Source: Panaeolus papilionaceus (Eukaryota > Basidiomycota > Agaricomycetes > Agaricales). Taken from it: a stretch of 64,000 nt of DNA. The number at the start of each line of letters is the position of its first letter. The stretch's first letter is position 1. Shown here one piece after another: positions 45,878-57,035 of this stretch. The stretch lies in the NCBI GenBank assembly GCA_015501605.1, contig JADNRZ010000002.1, positions 186,001-250,000 on the forward strand. Direction: 5' to 3'. The position numbers were made by a program, and so were the translations under genes. The notes below the pieces were generated by a model, which made no database searches, had not been told where the DNA came from, and worked only from the letters and a program-made list of their open reading frames with translations.

Positions 45878-46943
45878 TTATCCCTCATAAGCCACTCCAG
45901 CAGCTCTCATAAGATCCACGACTTCGACGTCTATCCAAATCGAAAATATGTAAATCGAAAGATCAGCTGTGTTAATATACGTACGATCTTCAGTATGTTT
46001 CATCCGAGATACGAATGAGCATTGGTTGCCTAGATAGATCCAAAATTAAATTCAGAGGAAGATGGAGGTGAAGGACAAGGAACAGGACGTACCAGGTCCA
46101 AACACGAAATCCCCACCCAGCTGCCCATGATTCCCATGTTTCCCAATCAACGACGCATTCTTCATCATCGCCTGATCATTCAAGTCCCAACACCACGTCC
46201 ATTGTCTGAATCATCCAAACCTTTCAAACTCAAAACCCGAAATTCCACTCACCGGTGCAAAACTAACAACATGATCCCACAGCCCCTCCTTCTTCACATA
46301 ACTCCTCTTCTGCTCTCCTTTTGGGGTTCGAGCCGTCGTCTCGAGGGTCATACCGAGGAGGTGGAACAGCGACCGCGTGGGGTTTGCGTAGATGGCCGTA
46401 GGGGGGATGGAGGTGGTTTCTTGGGGTTGTAATTACAATGTCCATTGCGTCAGTTGAACAAAGGGATGCTTGAAGAGGGCAGCTCACCTGAATAAAACTT
46501 GATAGGCTGATAATCCCCACACCCAACCAGGACGATTTCGACTCCTGCGTTATCGAGGGCTGATTTGGGGACGCGGGAGAGCTGCGAGGCGTAGTCTTGA
46601 CAGTTCTATTTACACAGGTTGATCGATGACGGGCAGAGTTTCGGAGATACAGTTATGTTCGGTCAGTTGGAGGGCATCAGGAGAGCATGTACTCACACAA
46701 CAAAAGAAATGACCTATTCACCACACATTCACCACACTCATTAACTTTTGATCAGATCCCCAGAACCAAAACGAAATCCCACTCACGAATAAACACAACA
46801 ACCACCTTCTTCCCCTCAAACAAGCTCCCAAACGTCACTTTTTCACCAGAGACGTTAAATAGCTCGATAGAGGCTGCTTGAGCGATTGTGTCGGCGTCTG
46901 GGATGGCGGTCCATTTGGATTCGTCGGATTCAGATGTTGACAT
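45878..46943 (-). CDS. Peroxiredoxin-like (PRXL2/AhpC-TSA family) protein, copy 1
   Basis: Seven exons close as 211 aa: 46943-46787, 46713-46697 (17 nt), 46605-46488, 46419-46253, 46171-46093, 46029-45985, 45930-45878. A thioredoxin fold of the AhpC/TSA-2 (FAM213/PRXL2) type: FGSLFEGKKVVVVFIRHFFC leads into a C-C-N-C active-site motif (CxxC) and QDYASQLSRVP, then GCGDYQPIKFYSETT, YANPTRSLFHLLGM and GKHGNHGQLGGDFVFGPG. Family knowledge: these act in redox regulation and share the thioredoxin fold. The 3' end converges on the membrane-protein gene with a 263-bp gap. The paralogue is at 51682-52907. The physiological substrate is unknown. Confidence 0.85.
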
Positions 46944-48340
46944 TGGAATGATGATCTGAGTTGAGCGGGAGTGTAGACGAAGGATACGTGTAACTTCGAG
47001 CGTGGTGATCAAGGTAAGTGGGTAAGATAAGTACCGTGGGTTCGCAGTCGTGGTAGTGGTACGATGTGGATGTGTTACGATGTAAGGCAAGGTAAGAATC
47101 TCCTACAGAAGCATTCAACTCATGCAACTCGGTTCGTTCACCTCATCACTCAATCAACCTATGACTGACTATAATACTAACAGTAGCGCTTATGTAGACT
47201 GACACTAATCATGACTACAACCATGGTAATGATCTACACCCCGTCTCCTATGTAATCGTAACCCACTATCTATGAATGTGTGACTTTCCTTCCTGCACAA
47301 GTCAAGCTCGCCTCGAGTCTCGGGTTTCGGGGTGAATTAGGGGCACGAGCTCGGCCGGGCTGGAGGGGTGACCCGGAGCACAAATGATGGCCTTCCGGTG
47401 GTCCGGCTCCAGAGGTAACGCAGTCAGTCTTGATGGGTTGGACGGTGACCGCGCTGATGCCCCTTCCGAGTTCAACGAGGCCCTAATGATGTCATATCAT
47501 CGTCGTGCTTTGATAAACGGCGACGCACGCCGATAAAACGCGTCATAAGTAATCGAATTCAGAATCAGAATTATGTATGGAAGTGAAGGACGAAGAGAAG
47601 CGTGGTTGATTGGCTTTTACAGGGCCTGTAAATAGAATGGGAATCAGAAGGATGCGGGTCAGGAGACGCGTCGAGATAAGCTATAATTACATTTACCCTC
47701 TCTTGCCCTACATCAAATCCGAAGAACGCGTACTATAACAACTCGATGTCAGCCTCGTTCCAGGCTCAATAGTCGGGCAACACTGAGGCACCCTAAAAAC
47801 CTTTCAAAAGGCACCCACCCACCTGCCAAACCCCATCTCGTTTGCAACCCGTGCCCGTGCCACCCCATGCCGTGTGGACGTGGAGTGCGGTCCTGTCACC
47901 CTGCATTCAAGTTTACATACTCGAATTATTATTCTGGCTGTCATTGACACCGAAGTCGAAGAATCGTGCAAGGTTATGGGCTCCACTGGCCGGCGAGCAA
48001 GCTTTCATGAAGTCAGACCGCAGTAACACTGCTATGCAGAATGCATGGTGGGTGGTCGAATATCAAACTGGGTTTTTGTATTATCAACACCAGCGCAAGC
48101 GAGATAGAATATGCACCTAACCACATTCGAATTCAATTCAAATTTAAATTGCACATGCACAATACGCCACTGACACCTTTCAAGCTTCACTTTCGACATT
48201 TTGAATCCTGTCCTCCCGGATATCCCGTCCTTCATCAAATCATTCACCGCATTCAATTCTCTCAAATCATAATCCATTACTCAAAACTAAAAAATCCAAT
48301 TGTCCATACAAACATCCAATCCCATAATTTACTATTCCCC
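46944..48340. other. Intergenic region
   Basis: About 1.4 kb: promoter of PRXL2 copy 1 and 3' flank of the CFEM gene. A/T-rich palindromic stretch near 48127-48150. Short ORFs lack support. Confidence 0.5.
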
Positions 48341-49029
48341 TCAAAGAGCCAAAACACCAGCAAGGATCGCACCAATGAACGCTCCGCTTCCCGCAACTAA
48401 AGGCGAAGCAGCACCGCTGGGCTTAGTGGTAGGAGCGGGGCTGGTCTGCGAGGGCGAGGTGGGCGTGCTGCTTCCGGGGGTGCTAGAGCGGGCAGAGGTG
48501 GGCGTGCTGGATCCGCTGGTGGTGCTGGATCCGCCAGAGGTGCTGGGTGCGGGCGAGCTGGTGGCAGAGTCGCTTCCGGAGAGGGTGAACGAGACGGGGT
48601 TGGGGGTTGCTGAGCCGCTTGGGGTAACGCCGACTGTGGGGAAGAGAGGGAGAGAAAAGACGCGTTTTTTTAGTACTTGGGGAGGAAGCATAGATAACGA
48701 GTGACACGTACTGGCACCGCACTGAGCAGTTTGGAGATTGAGGGCGGCTTGGACGTCGTCAGCCGTGCAGTTGTCGGTCAAGCACTTGGTAGCGTCGGCT
48801 TGGAATTGAGCAGAGGCGCAAACGCACTGAGCATCGGTGCTAAAATCGACGTGTAATTATCAGTATACATGCCCATTGAAAGGTGATGACAACGAAAGAC
48901 ATACAAAGTGCACCCATTTTGAGTAGCAGCAGGCTGAACACATGCGAGAATGCAGGGCGTGATTCCTGGGATTTGGGCATTAACCGCGACGGCGGCGATG
49001 GTCATGAGGGCGAGGTTCTTGAACAACAT
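48341..49029 (-). CDS. CFEM-domain GPI-anchored cell-surface protein
   Basis: Three exons, 49029-48905, 48839-48712, 48633-48341, give 181 aa. Signal peptide MLFKNLALMTIAAVAVNA. Then eight cysteines in the CFEM pattern: PC-ILAC, NGC, AQC-VC, TKC, DNC, AQC, within about 70 residues. A Ser/Thr/Pro-rich stalk follows (repeats of STPTS, SSTPG), and a hydrophobic C-terminus (AGSGAFIGAILAGVLAL) typical of a GPI signal with a Gly/Ala/Ser omega region. Family knowledge: CFEM proteins sit at the fungal cell surface; some bind haem or take part in adhesion. TATA-like TTATTTA is present near 49128 on the opposite strand. Nothing atypical apart from the short length. Confidence 0.9.
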
Positions 49030-51681
49030 GGTCGTAAAAAGTTAACGTTGAGGGTATGTTTTTTAGATTGGTATTGGAATGGGAGAGAAGGGGGAGAGGG
49101 TGGTCCGACTTGGTGATGGTTGGGTTATTTATATGTTTTGAGATCGAACCCTTGGATTAGGAAGGCGTGGGAGTTTGGGAATCGGGGGGTACGGTGGATG
49201 CAATACATTTCGAGGTTCCTTTTTCGCACCCGATGGAACCCCCCTGCTAGCGTCAATTTTCCCCACATCGTAAAATCAAATTCACCCCATGTGCTTAGTG
49301 TGGAGACCCCCCTGTTTGTTTCTTGTCCATACTCCAGCCATTTCCCCCCGTCTATCCGCTCTTCCGCTAACGCTGATCGTTTCCGCATTTACAGAGTGAC
49401 TCGTCTCAATGTTGACCCTCGATTACAGTAATGCTGTAACAGCTCCAACGAAGGAAGTTTTATGGCCCTCGTTACCGGGCTGTCAAAACGGTGCCGTATT
49501 CGGGGGCAAAAAAGCGCCTCAACAGAAGAAGAAAAGGAAAATATACATGACATCGGAGTGGGCGCAAGAATGGTACGACTTCCATGTATGTACATATGAT
49601 ATGTGAAATGATCCATCCAACCCGACTATCATTCTATGAGTAAGTGTGCACCTCTAGTCCTCTGTAATAGCGCAACGCAAGGTCCTCTGGTCGAGCGATT
49701 CAAGCCCACCATGATCATCACTGGCAGCATCACCCATCAATTGAACACGCACGATACTACTACTTACCATTCCAACAAAAGCCGACTTTCACATGAAACC
49801 ACGGGAGCGGGGTTTACAAGATTAAGGGCTCACAAGAGAATTGCGGAAAGAGGGGGCCTGAGGGAAATATGCAAATCATTAGCATCGGCGACAAGATACG
49901 ACAGGATCAATCTGATACCTCGAGTCTCCAGATGGGCATGAACACTCCCTGTTTGGTTTGGTTGGAGCGACGCGGTGATGGGTACATACCGAGAACGACG
50001 CAGAATGCTCCAGAATCATAGATATCTATCACCGAAAAATGCGTCGAAATCATAAGCTTTTGATGTCTGGTACTTTCTCAAGCTTTCCATCTCTTTCTGT
50101 GTACCCCCAGGCACACCGCGCCCTATCGACGCTCTATCTTAATCAACACCGACAGCGACCGATTCCGTATGATTTCCCCCGTCGGCCGCTTTTTTTCTCG
50201 ACGCAGGGTGCTGTATCGCAGGCACGAATGATTGTTAAACGAACGATCGAATGGACGAACGAGACGAACGAACGGACCCACCAACCAACCCCCAAGCTGA
50301 ATTAAAGCGTCTGATTTCTACTACGCTTTCTAGAACATTCTTCTCATTTCGATCCCCTCTGAATCAGATTCAATTGCAACCTTGGAAGTGAGACATCGCC
50401 TTGGACTGTGATATTTTATTATCCAGCGTTCAGTGCGTCAACAAGCCAGTACAGAGGATGAGCAGAGCCCGCTAACAGACGAGGAAAGCTCAAAAAGGCT
50501 ATTTTTGCATTGTCTTTATTTCAACTCTGAAACGCTCCACAGGCGCTACTTAGCCACGTCCACGTCTAACCTACCTAAATCCTATCTAATTCCAATTCAA
50601 TTCAATTCAGGTCAATTATAACTCGCGCGGTGTTGCCCTGTTTCCTATTCTATTCTCAGTTCTGCGCTGAAAGGCAAGAGGGGGTCTACAACCACACTTT
50701 TATTTATAGCCCTGCAAATGGTCATTCCACCTTCCTTTCCTTTCTCTTCTCGCTCTCCTCCAGTCGAAGTAGTGCCTACCAGATCCACAATCTATCGTGT
50801 CTGAGACCTGATGATATTGTCGTTGAATCAAACCCCGGGTCTCATCCTGCTTCTTCTCTGTTAATTGATTTATATATTTTCTCTGCGTTCGACGCAATCA
50901 TCCATACTCCGTCCACTATCCAGCACACTTACCAGGCTTGCCGCTTGCCGTACTTTATGCAATTCGCTCCATACATATCTATGTCATAAATCAAATTTCC
51001 CCACAAGACCTGGGGAAACCCCCTCAATTCCCGCCTATGTAATACTGGTAATCAATATTAATCACTGACACTGACCCATGCAAGTACACGCGCCAATAAC
51101 ACCTGAATTTGATCTATTCCACCTTGGCGCATCGCGCGTGGGGTGGGTGGTGGGTGGGTGTTCCTGAGCATTCGGTGAGCCTCTAATGTACATGATATTA
51201 AATATGTGTATGTATGATGCGGAGGGGATGATGAGATAGCGGTGGACGCTGGCACTGGGACGGGGTACAGGTAAGCAGAGAGCCCCTCATCAATTACATT
51301 TCCTTCTCCTTCGTCTCGTTATATTGTATTCATTTATTCGTCTTTCTTGATATCTTTTAATATAACACGAAGTGATACAGGTCACCAATGCACATTCGCA
51401 TCGAGAATGAAACATACCCAAGATCGTATTACGTGGCCATGGGCGATTAATCTCATCGTCCTCCGCAGCGAGGGTTAAGTTTTGTGTAGACATCGAAATT
51501 ATGGATTTTATGAGAGCTGCGGGGTAGCTTATCTGAATAAGCTCAAAGACTATCCCCAAGGGCGGCCCGATTACTAATAGTATTAGACGTTCGAACTTCG
51601 AACGCGCTGACCCCTCCTCACATCGCTCCATGTAAAATAAAATACAGTTCGATTCGAATACAATCACCAGAAAGTCTATCA
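49030..51681. other. Long intergenic region
   Basis: About 2.65 kb. ORFs (up to about 119 codons) show no domain, signal peptide or exon chain. A poly-G/GGTG-rich stretch is at 51136-51162. It may hold regulatory DNA or an unseen noncoding RNA; I see nothing specific. Confidence 0.45.
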
Positions 51682-52907
51682 TCATCCTAAAACTACTCCT
51701 GCGGCTTCCATAAGCTCTGACACCTCGACATCTAGATATGATGTCGATTCAAATAAATCAGAATCATCCATATACTATAGCTGGTAGAGAGGGATGATGT
51801 AAAGAACTTCACTCACGATCCTCTACGTGTCTCATTCGAGATGCGAATGTGCATTGAGTGCCTAAATGGATGTAGGCATTCGAAGTATCGTCAGCTTCTC
51901 ATGTCAGGATAACCAGGACATCGACATCGACTAACCAGGCCCAAAAATGAAGTCTCCGCCCAATTGCGTCCCATGTCCTTGCTTACCAAAAAAGCTGGGG
52001 TGCGTGAGGGCATCCTGTAGTTATGTATTCCCATATTTCATCAATACAAGGAAAGGAAAGAACAGAAAAGAGGCAGCCCCAGCCTCTTACCACTCACATA
52101 AAGCGCCTTGAAAAAGCTCTTCCACACCGGCATCGCATCCTTTGCATACTCCTTCTTCGTCTCACCGCTGGGCGTGCGTTGTGTGCTATATGTCATTCCG
52201 AAGAGTTTGAACAGGGAGCGGGAGGGGTTGGCATAGATAGGGCCGGGGAAGGAGGTGGTTTCTGGATGCAGGGGATTTTATCAAATTATTTGAGTAGATA
52301 AGATGAGTAGATGGCACCATTGCGTGGCATGGTTTCAAGTACACGTACCGGCGTAGAATTTGATTGGTTGAAAATCCCCTGACCCTATGAGCACGATCTG
52401 TGTTCCTGCGTTGTCGAGGGCTTCTTTAGGGATGCGCGCGAGGTGGGCGGCGTAGTCCTGTGTGCGTTGATATTCATTGGAGGTGATGGTGGGTGTGTAG
52501 TGAGTTATTAAGTAGTGGAATGTGAATGCAGTGTAGAATGTATGTGAGTGGGATATGATTCGAAAGGCGGCTCGGAGGTACGACTAACCTGACAACTCTG
52601 AGAGACGGGATCGACGGGGACAACGTTGAGCTTGACCCTTTGCAAGGCACCCTCGGAGAGGAATAGTAGGAACTTACGCTGCAATAGAAATGTCCTGTGA
52701 AGCGAAGTCGACCAACATTAATTAGGTCTTAGAAGGCACACAGAGCATGAAAAACTCACGAATAAACACAACAACCACCTTTTTATCCTCAAACAAACTC
52801 CCGAACTTGAGTTTCGTCCCATTGACGTCGTAAATCTCGAGCTCGGCTGCTTTCTCGATGATATCTTGCGAGGGAATGGTCCTTGCTTCTGACTCTGAGG
52901 CGCTCAT
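51682..52907 (-). CDS. Peroxiredoxin-like (PRXL2/AhpC-TSA family) protein, copy 2
   Basis: Eight exons close as 206 aa: 52907-52760, 52694-52678 (17 nt), 52597-52589 (9 nt), 52457-52349, 52261-52098, 52014-51936, 51861-51817, 51731-51682. The same motifs as copy 1: FGSLFEDKKVVVVFIRHFYC, a C-S-S-C active site, DYAAHLARIP, YANPSRSLFKLFGM, GKQGHGTQLGGDFIFGPG and a final VEVSELMEAAGV. Exons 2, 6 and 7 are the same length in both genes (17, 79, 45 nt). The 9- and 109-nt exons together equal the single 118-nt exon of copy 1, so an extra 131-nt intron splits it. The CxxC pair is conserved, so both are probably active. Role in peroxide or redox metabolism is inferred from family. Confidence 0.85.
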
Positions 52908-54039
52908 TGTGGTAGATAGTGGTGCGTGAGGGATAAGTCAAGTCGTGGGCTGTTGGGTTGGAACTAACGGTATGGTAAAGCGATGCGGGTCTTGGCACCC
53001 GATGAGGCCTTGGCGATAAACGAGGGCATGTTTGGTGCTTTATCCCGAGGTGCCCGTGCGGTCAGCGCGGAGCGCACTATAACAATGTGGAGATTAAGAG
53101 TGGGTCTGCACGATGAATATGTACAAAATGTGTGTTATGCGTGGTGATGTCGTCATCGTATAAGGGACGAGATGTGTTGTGAAGCATTGATCTCGACAAC
53201 TTTGCATATGCCTTTAATTTGGAATCCGAAGAGGAAGAAGATTTGCAGGTGATGTGTGGGTACGATTTTTGCTGGAATGAAGGTGGAAGATGTTTCTGTG
53301 GAAGTGTATTGGGTGTGCAGTTAGGAATTAAACAGAATGGACGACTCTGCAGATGTGTATCTCCTGATTATCGTCGGCACAAGCCACTACAATAAGCTTT
53401 TACATGCACCAAGCTTGAGTTTCTTTCAGCTTAACCAGCTACTTCCGAGTCTAATGAGCAAAAGTATATGCAACGTGCCTAATACGACGCTAATGTAGGT
53501 ACCAAAAATATGCTCTCTATGGAGCCACACTAGGTTGGAACAATACTTCAAGGCCCAAATGTAAATGCATAGTTGGGCCACAGTTAAACCCTTTATTATG
53601 CAGCCCATATATGAAATCATTGCTGCAGCCATGTTGCATTGAAGCAATTAAGCGCCTGAGCGCTTATGCGAAAAGCGCGGAATGTCGGCTTGCTTGCGTT
53701 GTTGTTGGTCAGTCAGGTCAGACGTCATCTTGTCCCTGAATAAAGTGCGTAGCGGATACATTGTATCGCTGTAAAATTTTAAACCTGTTTCTTAGCTAGT
53801 GAGTTGCGGATGTGCCTCCTCGCCGCTGTCGTGCAATACAGGCTGGCAGAGTGGCTAACCCGTGTCCTTCCGTAGACTAAGCTCACGGCACATGTATGAA
53901 TAGATTGTTTTAGATATACCCAGGTAGTTATTAATCTATATCTTACTTTCGTCTCAGTATTTAAACGCTACTGTAACGTTTGAAGAGAGCAGACTCTCAG
54001 AACCAAATCACCAGTCTACAGCTTCATTCACTGATCATC
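52908..54039. other. Divergent intergenic region
   Basis: About 1.1 kb between PRXL2 copy 2 (minus) and the WSC gene (plus). A 73-codon minus ORF (53647-53426) is hydrophobic but isolated. No other signal. Confidence 0.45.
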
Positions 54040-55127
54040 ATGTTCTCCAAACCATTGCTCACCATTTTCTGTACCTCAGTAAGCTTTCCAAGCACATCGT
54101 GGCCATCCGATACTAACGAGGAATTGTTTTCGACAACAGTTCATCATGAAGGGCGTTTTTTCCTCCGCCATCGAGCTTCAAAATCGTCAGGTCAACACAC
54201 TCACGTATACAGGATGCTTGAGGTTTGTGTGCTTATCCTGCCAATCCTGTTTTTTTACCTACTCGTCTGGACAATATATTCAAGTGACCCAGATCTGAAC
54301 TTTCGCACTCTCATGTACGCCGCTGGCCGCGACAGCACCATGACTCCTGAAAAGTGCTACGGGCTCTGCGGAAACTTGAAGAAGTATCGTTATTTCGGAT
54401 TGGAAAATGGAAATGTCAGTCATCTCTCAGCTCTGACAAGTACACCAACCAACTCACACCTTCTCATGCTCGTATAATAGGAGTGCTGGTGCGATTACAG
54501 TATCAAGACCTACGCTACCGGAGGGCGCCCCAGCATTCAAGAGTCTAAGTGCAATATGCTATGCGAGGGGAATGCGCCAGGCAGTACCGCCAGATGCGGC
54601 GGTGCTAAAGCCATCAGCGTCTATGAAAATGACCTCGTTCCGGAGCCCGTAGACAAACTGGTTGTCAGCGCTACTGGGCCTAATAGTACTACTGTCCTCT
54701 GGGAGTACCGAAATTGCTACATGTGAGTCAACGGTTTCTTGCTCTACATAAACTAATCGCCCCTGCTATGCACAAAGGGATTTGAAGAACAACGTTCGTG
54801 TCTTGCAGCTACCCGTCCAACCTGCCCAAGGCGTAACTCCAGAAACGTGCACGACCACCTGCGGCCTCATGGGATATACGTTGGCAGGATTGGAATGGGG
54901 TCACGAATGCTGTATGTTCGCAATTTAGCCTATGCCGAGAGGCAGAGCCATCCTATGAAATGACACTAACTTCCTGAATAGGGTGTGGAAATAGCCTGAA
55001 CTACAGCGTCACTTCTGCAGATGATCCCAAGGTGTTGTGCAAACAAGCCTGCGAAAAGGATACCACTGTCAATTGCGGATACATTGGACTTGCATCTGTA
55101 TACGCGAAGAAGGTTGTTCCACTGTAA
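54040..55127 (+). CDS. Secreted or surface protein with two WSC domains
   Basis: Six exons close as 257 aa: 54040-54078, 54140-54222, 54285-54414, 54481-54722, 54778-54911, 54982-55127. Domain 1 (about 39-135): YTGCLSDPD, MTPEKCYGLCG, YFGLENGNECWCDY, CNMLCEGNAPGSTARCGG. Domain 2 (about 160-255): NCYMDLKNN, TPETCTTTCGLMGYTLAG, GHECWCGNSLN, CKQACEKDTTVNCGY. The cysteine order matches WSC carbohydrate-binding domains (C-C-C-CWC-C-C-C). A weak N-terminal signal sequence is present (MFSKPLLTIFCTS); exon 2 contains an alternative ATG. No membrane anchor is seen. Family knowledge: WSC domains bind cell-wall glucans. A wall-associated role is inference. Confidence 0.85.
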
Positions 55128-55292
55128 CTAGCAGCAGGCTCTTGTAATATTCACCCCGAGTAGGACAGTACCGGATACGAGGCAATAGTCATACTGATTT
55201 GTCAGAGCTTCAGCACACTTGTGAACATATATATCAAACTTCGTAGACGAACCATCACTTTACATTGTACAACTCGTTTTTATCCAAGTGTT
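55128..55292. other. Convergent 3' ends
   Basis: 165 bp between the stop of the WSC gene and the stop of TauD-like copy 1. No feature. Confidence 0.5.
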
Positions 55293-56708
55293 TCAGTTTT
55301 TCTCAATCCCCTTGACGGCTTCTCTTATCACCGGCTCTATCGCGAATGTCTGTTGGTCCGGTCCAACACTGAACACTTCCCTCCAAAGCGGTTCCAAAGG
55401 TGCGGGTAGCTCCCAAGCCAACTCTTCATCACGGAGCCAAAAGCGAAGTAAATGCCGACTTTATATGTCAACACATACGGTCGGGAGAACAACAGAAAGA
55501 AAAATAGACCGTCAGTAAAAATGCGTCATAAATAGCACAAACGACTCACGTCTGTTTCTCACTGTCCACGAAGCCATCTCGAGCGTGGAATACGCTGAGA
55601 TTGTTGATATACTGGATGTCGCCCTTTTGGAAGTTGAGACCCAATGAGAATTGCTCTGCTAGGAAGTGAAGCGAGTCGAGAGCCTCTGCTTGGGCCTCTG
55701 TGATGGGCTCGATATTTTTGGAGCGTTGTAAGCCTTGAAAGCCTGTAAAATACCTCCTAGCGTATTGGATGATGACCTTGGAATCAAGGGAGTAGAGCAG
55801 GGGACGACGTGTGAAGCCTTTGCCTTTTCCCCACCTGAAAGTAATCGCGAGATGGTCATTGATCAGCGGTAGCTACTTGCAGGAAATTGTAATGATCTTA
55901 CTCGTCCACGACCCATGGCTCCGAAAGCGTCTTAATCAGATCGGGTCTCTTCTCTGCAAGTTCATTGTAGACGCGCCAGCTACTACTAATCCTGGAGACG
56001 CCCCCCTCCGCTGCTGTTTGCAATGCGAAAAGCGAGACCACGTCAGCGCCAGTATCCGTATGGAATACTTGTTTGTCGGTGGTGTAAGCGGGTCCTCCAA
56101 TCTTGCCTGGGGCGAATTTATGAGAGAGGTCCTTGATATGTGACAACACGCCTCCGTTTTTATCTTGCACGCCCCTGATACCAGCGATATATGACGAGAC
56201 ACCAGCGTAAATGAGGACATTGTCCGTTTTGCTGTAGGAATCAACTGGGATTGTACGCAAGACGAAAAAACCACGGCCATTGTGAAGCTCTTTGGAGAGA
56301 TCGCGAAGTTTGGGACCTAGAGTTGGCAAGGGGAATGTAGAAGGGGAGGTGTACCCAAAGTGCAGCCCAGTTCCTAGCGTAAAATGTCAATTATAAAGAT
56401 AGGATACGCTAGAGGATAGATAAAATACCATGAAAGTGCTTAACAGCGTCATCGATCTCTTTCAAGTCGCCCTCAGTGAGCTGATAAACCCACTGGGATT
56501 CATCCTTCCAGTCCTTTCCTTCCCATACCAAAGGCGACTCCAATTTCTCTGGGAAGCCTGCAGGCAAATGTGTTGAGAGTAATTTCGGATCTTCAGCGAG
56601 GCGTCTAGCAGTCCTCTCCTTCCATTTAACCCGATCTGGGTGGTAGGATATGTCAGGCTGGGACCAAGACCAGGGTGTATTAGCCAAAGCGGGTTTAGAT
56701 GAAGCCAT
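55293..56708 (-). CDS. TauD/TfdA-like Fe(II)/2-oxoglutarate dioxygenase, copy 1
   Basis: Four exons close as 400 aa from MASSKPALAN (56708; an in-frame ATG at 56723 would add 5 residues): 56708-56429, 56373-55902, 55834-55550, 55458-55293. Iron ligands are visible: H198 and D200 in KQVFHTDTGADVVSLF, a distal His in NNLSVFHARDGF, and the oxoglutarate-binding Arg region in TRHLLRFWLRDEELAW. Family knowledge: TauD/TfdA enzymes use 2-oxoglutarate and O2 to hydroxylate sulfonates, herbicide-like acids or carnitine precursors. The substrate is unknown. It is a tandem paralogue of the gene at 57036-58484, same orientation, with shared intron positions. Confidence 0.9.
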
Positions 56709-57035
56709 GTTAAGAAGAAGCAACCTAGACAGAACCTACTGAGGGGAAAGGGGACAAAAAAGGGTTTGTCATCGATAAAGGTCTTTGCTTTTTATATGAG
56801 CCCCGCTCACACAAAGATAGACACAGGATCTGACATGTGGACGGCAAAGGATGATGCGATATTGCTTCGTGGTCACACCTTGCAAGCCAATTCAGTGCTT
56901 ATTTTGTTTCAATTTGTTTTGTGGAGATAGGGATACACGTGATGGAATTATCAGCTGGACGGCGAGAACATGATACAAGAAAAGAAAAGAAATACATATT
57001 GTACAGGGTAGATATAGCTTGAAGCGACTTGAAGA
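56709..57035. other. Spacer between tandem dioxygenase genes
   Basis: 327 bp; 3' flank of copy 2 and promoter of copy 1. TTTTTATATGAG near 56790 is TATA-like. No gene. Confidence 0.45.

Noticed and set aside
53426..53647. Hydrophobic 73-codon minus ORF as a small membrane protein
   Set aside because: Isolated, no splice context, no family resemblance, and composition like nearby noncoding DNA.
53826..53890. tRNA-like start (GGCTGGCAGAGTGGCTAACC)
   Set aside because: It has an A-box-like stretch but no B box or matching stems within tRNA distance.
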